Position numbers and translations under genes: made by a program
Shown: in pieces, positions 4,207 through 6,787 of the stretch
Layout of the letters: each line of letters begins with the position of its first letter
Position numbering within the stretch: position 1 is the stretch's first letter
Assembly: GCA_041687575.1 (NCBI GenBank)
Contig: JAWLBS010000288.1
Location: 1 to 6,787 of the forward strand
DNA: 6,787 nt
From: JANYLN01 sp041687575
Lineage (GTDB): Bacteria; Planctomycetota; Phycisphaerae; UBA1845; JANYLN01
Direction of reading: 5' to 3'
The notes under the pieces: generated by a model
What the model was told of the DNA's origin: nothing
The model's database searches: none
What the model saw: the letters and a program-made list of their open reading frames with translations, nothing else

Positions 4207-6174
4207 TCACTTCACTTCGAACCGAACCCACTTCGTGTGCACGCCCTTGCCGGTCGGCACGGTCCAGGTGTCGGCCGCCTTGCCCGCGGCGATCTGGTGC
4301 GTGTGCTCTTTCGCCTTGTCGCCCTCGATCCAGCCGTACGTCACGGTCAGCGGCGAGGTGTTCTTCGTCTCGCATGCGGCGAACACCTGCGCATGCAGAA
4401 TGTTACCCTTGCCGAAGCGGATCAGCACCTCGTCGGATTTGTTCGAGGCAAAGTCCATCTGGGCCCAGATGTAACCAGCCTTGCCATCCTCCCACTGTTT
4501 GCCCGGCCCGCCGGTCCTGACGTCCTTGACGCCGGTCCGCCAGGTCTTGCCGCCGTCGACGCTGAACTCGACCGACCAGCGGGCGTCAGCCGGTCCGTCG
4601 ACCCGCACAACGCCGGCCGCATGACGAATCGGTCCTTTGCCGCGAATCCCGTAGACGCGGTAGCCGTCCTTTTCCAGGTCCTTGCGGCGGAACCGCTCGG
4701 CCAGGTCCTGCGACGGCCCACCGTGGATCGCGTGCTGGCCGGAGGCCTCGTAAGTGATTTTGCAGCCGCTTTCCGTCAGACGCGGAAACACGCCCCGGCC
4801 GACCTGCGTGACCGTGCGGACCTTCAGGTCCTTCAGGCCCGACTTTGGCGCCAGGTCGAAGCGAAGCAGGTAGAAGTGGCGCCCCTTGACCGCATCGGTG
4901 AAGTCGAGGCGGAAGCCGCCCTCGGCCTTGCCGACCGGTTGCCACGTCTGCCCGCCGTCGACCGACACCTTCACCGGCACCACACCGACCGCCTGGCCGG
5001 TGACGACCGCGCCGTCGACGCACTTTTCTTCCATCACCTTCCAGTCGCGGTCGCCGCCTTCGACCGGCCGCGCGGCGATCACGTAGGGGCTCAGATGCTC
5101 GAAGGTGACGTGGGCGTCTTCGCCCTGGCCGCGCAGCGCGCCGTCGCGCCAGGCAGCGCCCTTTTCATTTGCCGCCCCCTCGCGCCAGCGGTCGTCGGCC
5201 AGCGGCGGGGCGTACTCGAAAACGCCGTTGCCGTAATACGTCCTGCCCCGGCCGCGGCGCATCTCGCCGACGGGGTAGTCGTCCATGAACGTCACGTTGC
5301 GAAACGGGCCGTGCTTCGGCTTGCCATTGAGCGGGAAGTAGTCGCGGCCCCAGAACATCCATGTCTCGCCGTCAGCCAGGCCGGGGTCGAGGTAGCGGGT
5401 GAACGTCTCGCCCGGCCGCAGGCTGTAGACGATCGGCATGGCGTTATAGCCGAAGTTCATCTGGATCCAGCGGACCGGGCTGTAACCGTCCAGCCGGTCG
5501 CCGAAGGGCGACATGTTGAGCTTGTAGGGCCCGCCGCGTTTGGGGCTGGCGAACCATTCCTTGTCGCCTGCCTTCTTGCGGGCGAGGATCTCTTCGAGGC
5601 TGACCGGCCGCCCGTCGTCGTCGAAGACCATGATGCCCATCGTGAAATCGACGAGGACCCACCGGCCGTCGATCTTCACCTCCAGCGGCGTGTGGCCGTG
5701 GATTTCCGGGCAGCGTACCCGCGCCATGTCGCCGAGGGCATGGCCGATCAGCGCCGCCATCTGCGCATGGATGCTGTAGCACAGGCCGAAGCTGAACGAG
5801 AATTGCGTCATCTGGCAGTCCTTGGAGTCCATCCAGCCGTCGCGGCCGAGCCATGGGGGGCCGCCTTCGCGCTGGACCGCATCGGGATTGTCCGGCCCGT
5901 AGTAGACCTTGTTGTCGCAGGCGTGCATGTAGTGCTCGCTCTTCCAGATCCACAGGGCGACGACCTTTTCGAGGTCGGTCTTCGGCTCGTGGCCGTAGCG
6001 GTCCTTGTAGACCCGGTAGGCGTCGGCGATGTTCCGGTCGAGGGTCGAGCAGGCGAGTTCGCCGCGATAGACGGAGTGGTCGGTCATGATCTGTGGGTCG
6101 CCGACGCCAGCCATCGCCGATGTGACGAGCACGGCCGCAAAGATCCCGATCGCCAGACATGCGCTTCGCGCCAT
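4207..6174 (-). CDS. secreted transglutaminase-like protein with Asp-box domains
   Basis: A 655-residue protein. The start at 6174 is preceded by GAAGGAGG with six bases spacing and opens a signal peptide (MARSACLAIGIFAAVLVTSAMA, probable cut after Ala22), so it is exported. Residues ~46-200 resemble the transglutaminase-like cysteine-enzyme fold: GLCYSIHAQMAALIGHALG with Cys132, then GHTPLEVKIDGRWVLVDFT with His161 and Asp176 as the likely triad. A middle region (~205-360) is rich in Trp, Tyr and Phe and not recognised. The C-terminal half holds two Asp-box motifs, SVDGGQTW (404-411) and SVDGGKTW (538-545), each in a beta-rich segment. Asp boxes occur in beta-propellers and other beta domains; two are too few for a propeller. 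There are eight cysteines outside the signal peptide. Members of this fold act as proteases, cross-linkers or peptide hydrolases; the substrate here is unknown. It is the first gene of the visible transcript leading into ruvC. Confidence 0.85.
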   Translation of the reverse strand: MARSACLAIGIFAAVLVTSAMAGVGDPQIMTDHSVYRGELACSTLDRNIADAYRVYKDRYGHEPKTDLEKVVALWIWKSEHYMHACDNKVYYGPDNPDAVQREGGPPWLGRDGWMDSKDCQMTQFSFSFGLCYSIHAQMAALIGHALGDMARVRCPEIHGHTPLEVKIDGRWVLVDFTMGIMVFDDDGRPVSLEEILARKKAGDKEWFASPKRGGPYKLNMSPFGDRLDGYSPVRWIQMNFGYNAMPIVYSLRPGETFTRYLDPGLADGETWMFWGRDYFPLNGKPKHGPFRNVTFMDDYPVGEMRRGRGRTYYGNGVFEYAPPLADDRWREGAANEKGAAWRDGALRGQGEDAHVTFEHLSPYVIAARPVEGGDRDWKVMEEKCVDGAVVTGQAVGVVPVKVSVDGGQTWQPVGKAEGGFRLDFTDAVKGRHFYLLRFDLAPKSGLKDLKVRTVTQVGRGVFPRLTESGCKITYEASGQHAIHGGPSQDLAERFRRKDLEKDGYRVYGIRGKGPIRHAAGVVRVDGPADARWSVEFSVDGGKTWRTGVKDVRTGGPGKQWEDGKAGYIWAQMDFASNKSDEVLIRFGKGNILHAQVFAACETKNTSPLTVTYGWIEGDKAKEHTHQIAAGKAADTWTVPTGKGVHTKWVRFEVK

Positions 6175-6180
6175 CGGCAG

Positions 6181-6188
6181 CCTCCTTC
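6181..6188 (-). promoter_or_regulatory. strong ribosome binding site fixing the start at 6174
   Basis: GAAGGAGG on the minus strand, six bases before the ATG at 6174. An in-frame upstream ATG at 6246 would add 24 charged residues before the signal peptide and has no such site, so it is rejected. Confidence 0.85.
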
Positions 6189-6330
6189 GCGGAAAGACAA
6201 GTGCCGGCCCCGACGCCGGGGGCCGCTGGAGGTCATGATCTTTCATGGCAAGCGGTAACGCAAGCTTTGAAGAGCACGGTCCTGCCGCGCGGGTGCATCC
6301 GGCGATCAGTGGAAGAGCGGTCGCCTGCCG
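6189..6330. other. intergenic leader with no gene seen
   Basis: Upstream region of the secreted-protein gene. No coding frame with a ribosome site was found on either strand. A possible weak minus-strand promoter reads TTGCGT, a 17-base spacer and GATCAT at about 6235-6263. It is not strong enough to call. Confidence 0.4.
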
Positions 6331-6670
6331 GGGGTCCGACCCCTGGTAGCACGCTTGCGCGTGAGCTTACGCTTCAATTCCCTTGGCGGCACCAATACAT
6401 GAACGATCCAACGGGGTCTGCCCCTTTGGGAAGACGCCCCGGCCTCCTCGCCCACGGGGTCAGACCCCAGTGGCGTGCACAAGCAGCGGGGCCGCCGAGA
6501 AGTGTCCGCGTTGGTCCTGCCCAAGGCGTTCGCTTCGGGGTCAGACCCCTGGAAAATGCCCCGGCACCCGTGCCACGGGGTCAGACCCCGGTGAGATGCA
6601 CAGGCATCCAGGCCGCCACAAAATTACGGCATTGATTCAGACCAAGACGTACCCGCCGGGGTCAGCCCCC
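6331..6670. repeat. decayed tandem array of GGGGTCAGACCCC palindromes
   Basis: Six copies start at 6331, 6413, 6456, 6537, 6577 and 6658: GGGGTCCGACCCC, GGGGTCTGCCCC, three exact GGGGTCAGACCCC, and GGGGTCAGCCCC. Intervals are 82, 43, 81, 40 and 81 bp, so a composite unit of about 121-125 bp carries two palindromes. The two 81-bp inner segments (6456-6536 and 6577-6657) align without gaps, sharing TGCACA, GGCCGCC and CCAAG-CGT at the same offsets. The short segments share a following GCCCCGGC. No gene is supported here: the open frames across it carry repeated Gly-Gln-Thr-Pro and have no ribosome sites. Confidence 0.85.
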
Positions 6671-6685
6671 TGGAAACGCCACTGC

Positions 6686-6724
6686 AGGCTTCACTACCTG
6701 CTGAAGCCTCCGCCTCCGGCGGAG
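6686..6724. repeat. two overlapping-edge hairpins
   Basis: AGGCTTCA (6686-6693) pairs with TGAAGCCT (6702-6709) around an 8-base loop. CTCCGCC (6708-6714) then pairs with GGCGGAG (6718-6724) around TCC. The stems share two bases, so they would be mutually competing or coaxial. No U-tract follows. From 6725 to the window end I see no gene on either strand. Confidence 0.6.
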
Positions 6725-6787
6725 AGACCCGTAGAGCTTCGGAGCGTTCCGGGGTGGTCTTTATCGTGATAGGCTCTCCCTTCGGAA

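Noticed and set aside
4207..6246. Longer form of the secreted protein starting at 6246
   Set aside because: The added 24 residues are charged and precede a proper signal peptide. The strong GAAGGAGG site is placed for the ATG at 6174.
4186..6258. A 690-codon plus-strand open frame opposite the secreted-protein gene
   Set aside because: It mirrors the GC-rich codon structure of the minus-strand gene. The minus strand has a signal peptide, a perfect ribosome site and recognisable motifs; the plus frame has none.
6331..6670. CRISPR array
   Set aside because: The repeats are only 13 bp and palindromic, the spacings alternate 40/81, and the spacers are related to one another. No cas genes are seen.
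6159..6769. Overlapping plus-strand open frames across the right-hand region
   Set aside because: Their sequence is the translated palindromic repeat (repeated Gly-Gln-Thr-Pro), with no ribosome site and no consistent coding signal.
6630..6787. C-terminal end of a minus-strand gene entering from the right edge
   Set aside because: Two minus frames stay open from the edge but run through the hairpins and palindromic repeats, so openness reflects composition rather than coding.

Overview
The window is GC-rich bacterial DNA dominated by the Holliday-junction genes ruvC, ruvA and ruvB, all on the minus strand. The style of the RuvC core, the repeat-filled intergenic spaces and a large secreted protein next to a housekeeping gene suggest a planctomycete, perhaps Phycisphaerae-like. 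That placement is inferred from general resemblance and was not tested by any search.

Layout from left to right. Positions 1-36 may hold the first codons of a minus-strand gene leaving the window, followed by a strong 15-bp-stem hairpin (75-106). A plus-strand gene (228-962) encodes an exported protein I do not recognise. It converges on a small minus-strand gene (1004-1204, 66 residues), with a long imperfect hairpin in the 41-nt gap. A possible 36-codon ORF (1211-1321) lies between that small gene and ruvB (1376-2428). ruvA (2726-3379) and ruvC (3699-4202) follow, separated by gaps of 297 and 319 nt that are unusually long for a ruv cluster and full of palindromes and repeats. Four bases upstream of ruvC ends a large secreted protein (4207-6174) with a transglutaminase-like Cys-His-Asp core and two Asp-box motifs. 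The remaining ~600 bp on the right hold no convincing gene but contain a decayed tandem array of GGGGTCAGACCCC palindromes with alternating 81/40-bp spacing.

How the genes work together: RuvA binds the four-way junction, RuvB is the AAA+ motor for branch migration, and RuvC cuts the junction. The transcription order on the minus strand is secreted protein - ruvC - ruvA - ruvB - small genes. The secreted protein and ruvC are almost certainly cotranscribed. ruvA probably has its own promoter (3422-3449).

The most unusual signal is in the two inter-ruv gaps. Downstream of ruvC there is a second, diverged copy of the last ~14 ruvC codons, including a stop. Downstream of ruvA, a 34-bp sequence spanning the stop codon recurs exactly 180 bp further on. 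In both cases the same 31-bp hairpin element lies between the two copies. This looks like repeat elements that entered at the 3' ends of genes and left duplicated gene tails behind.
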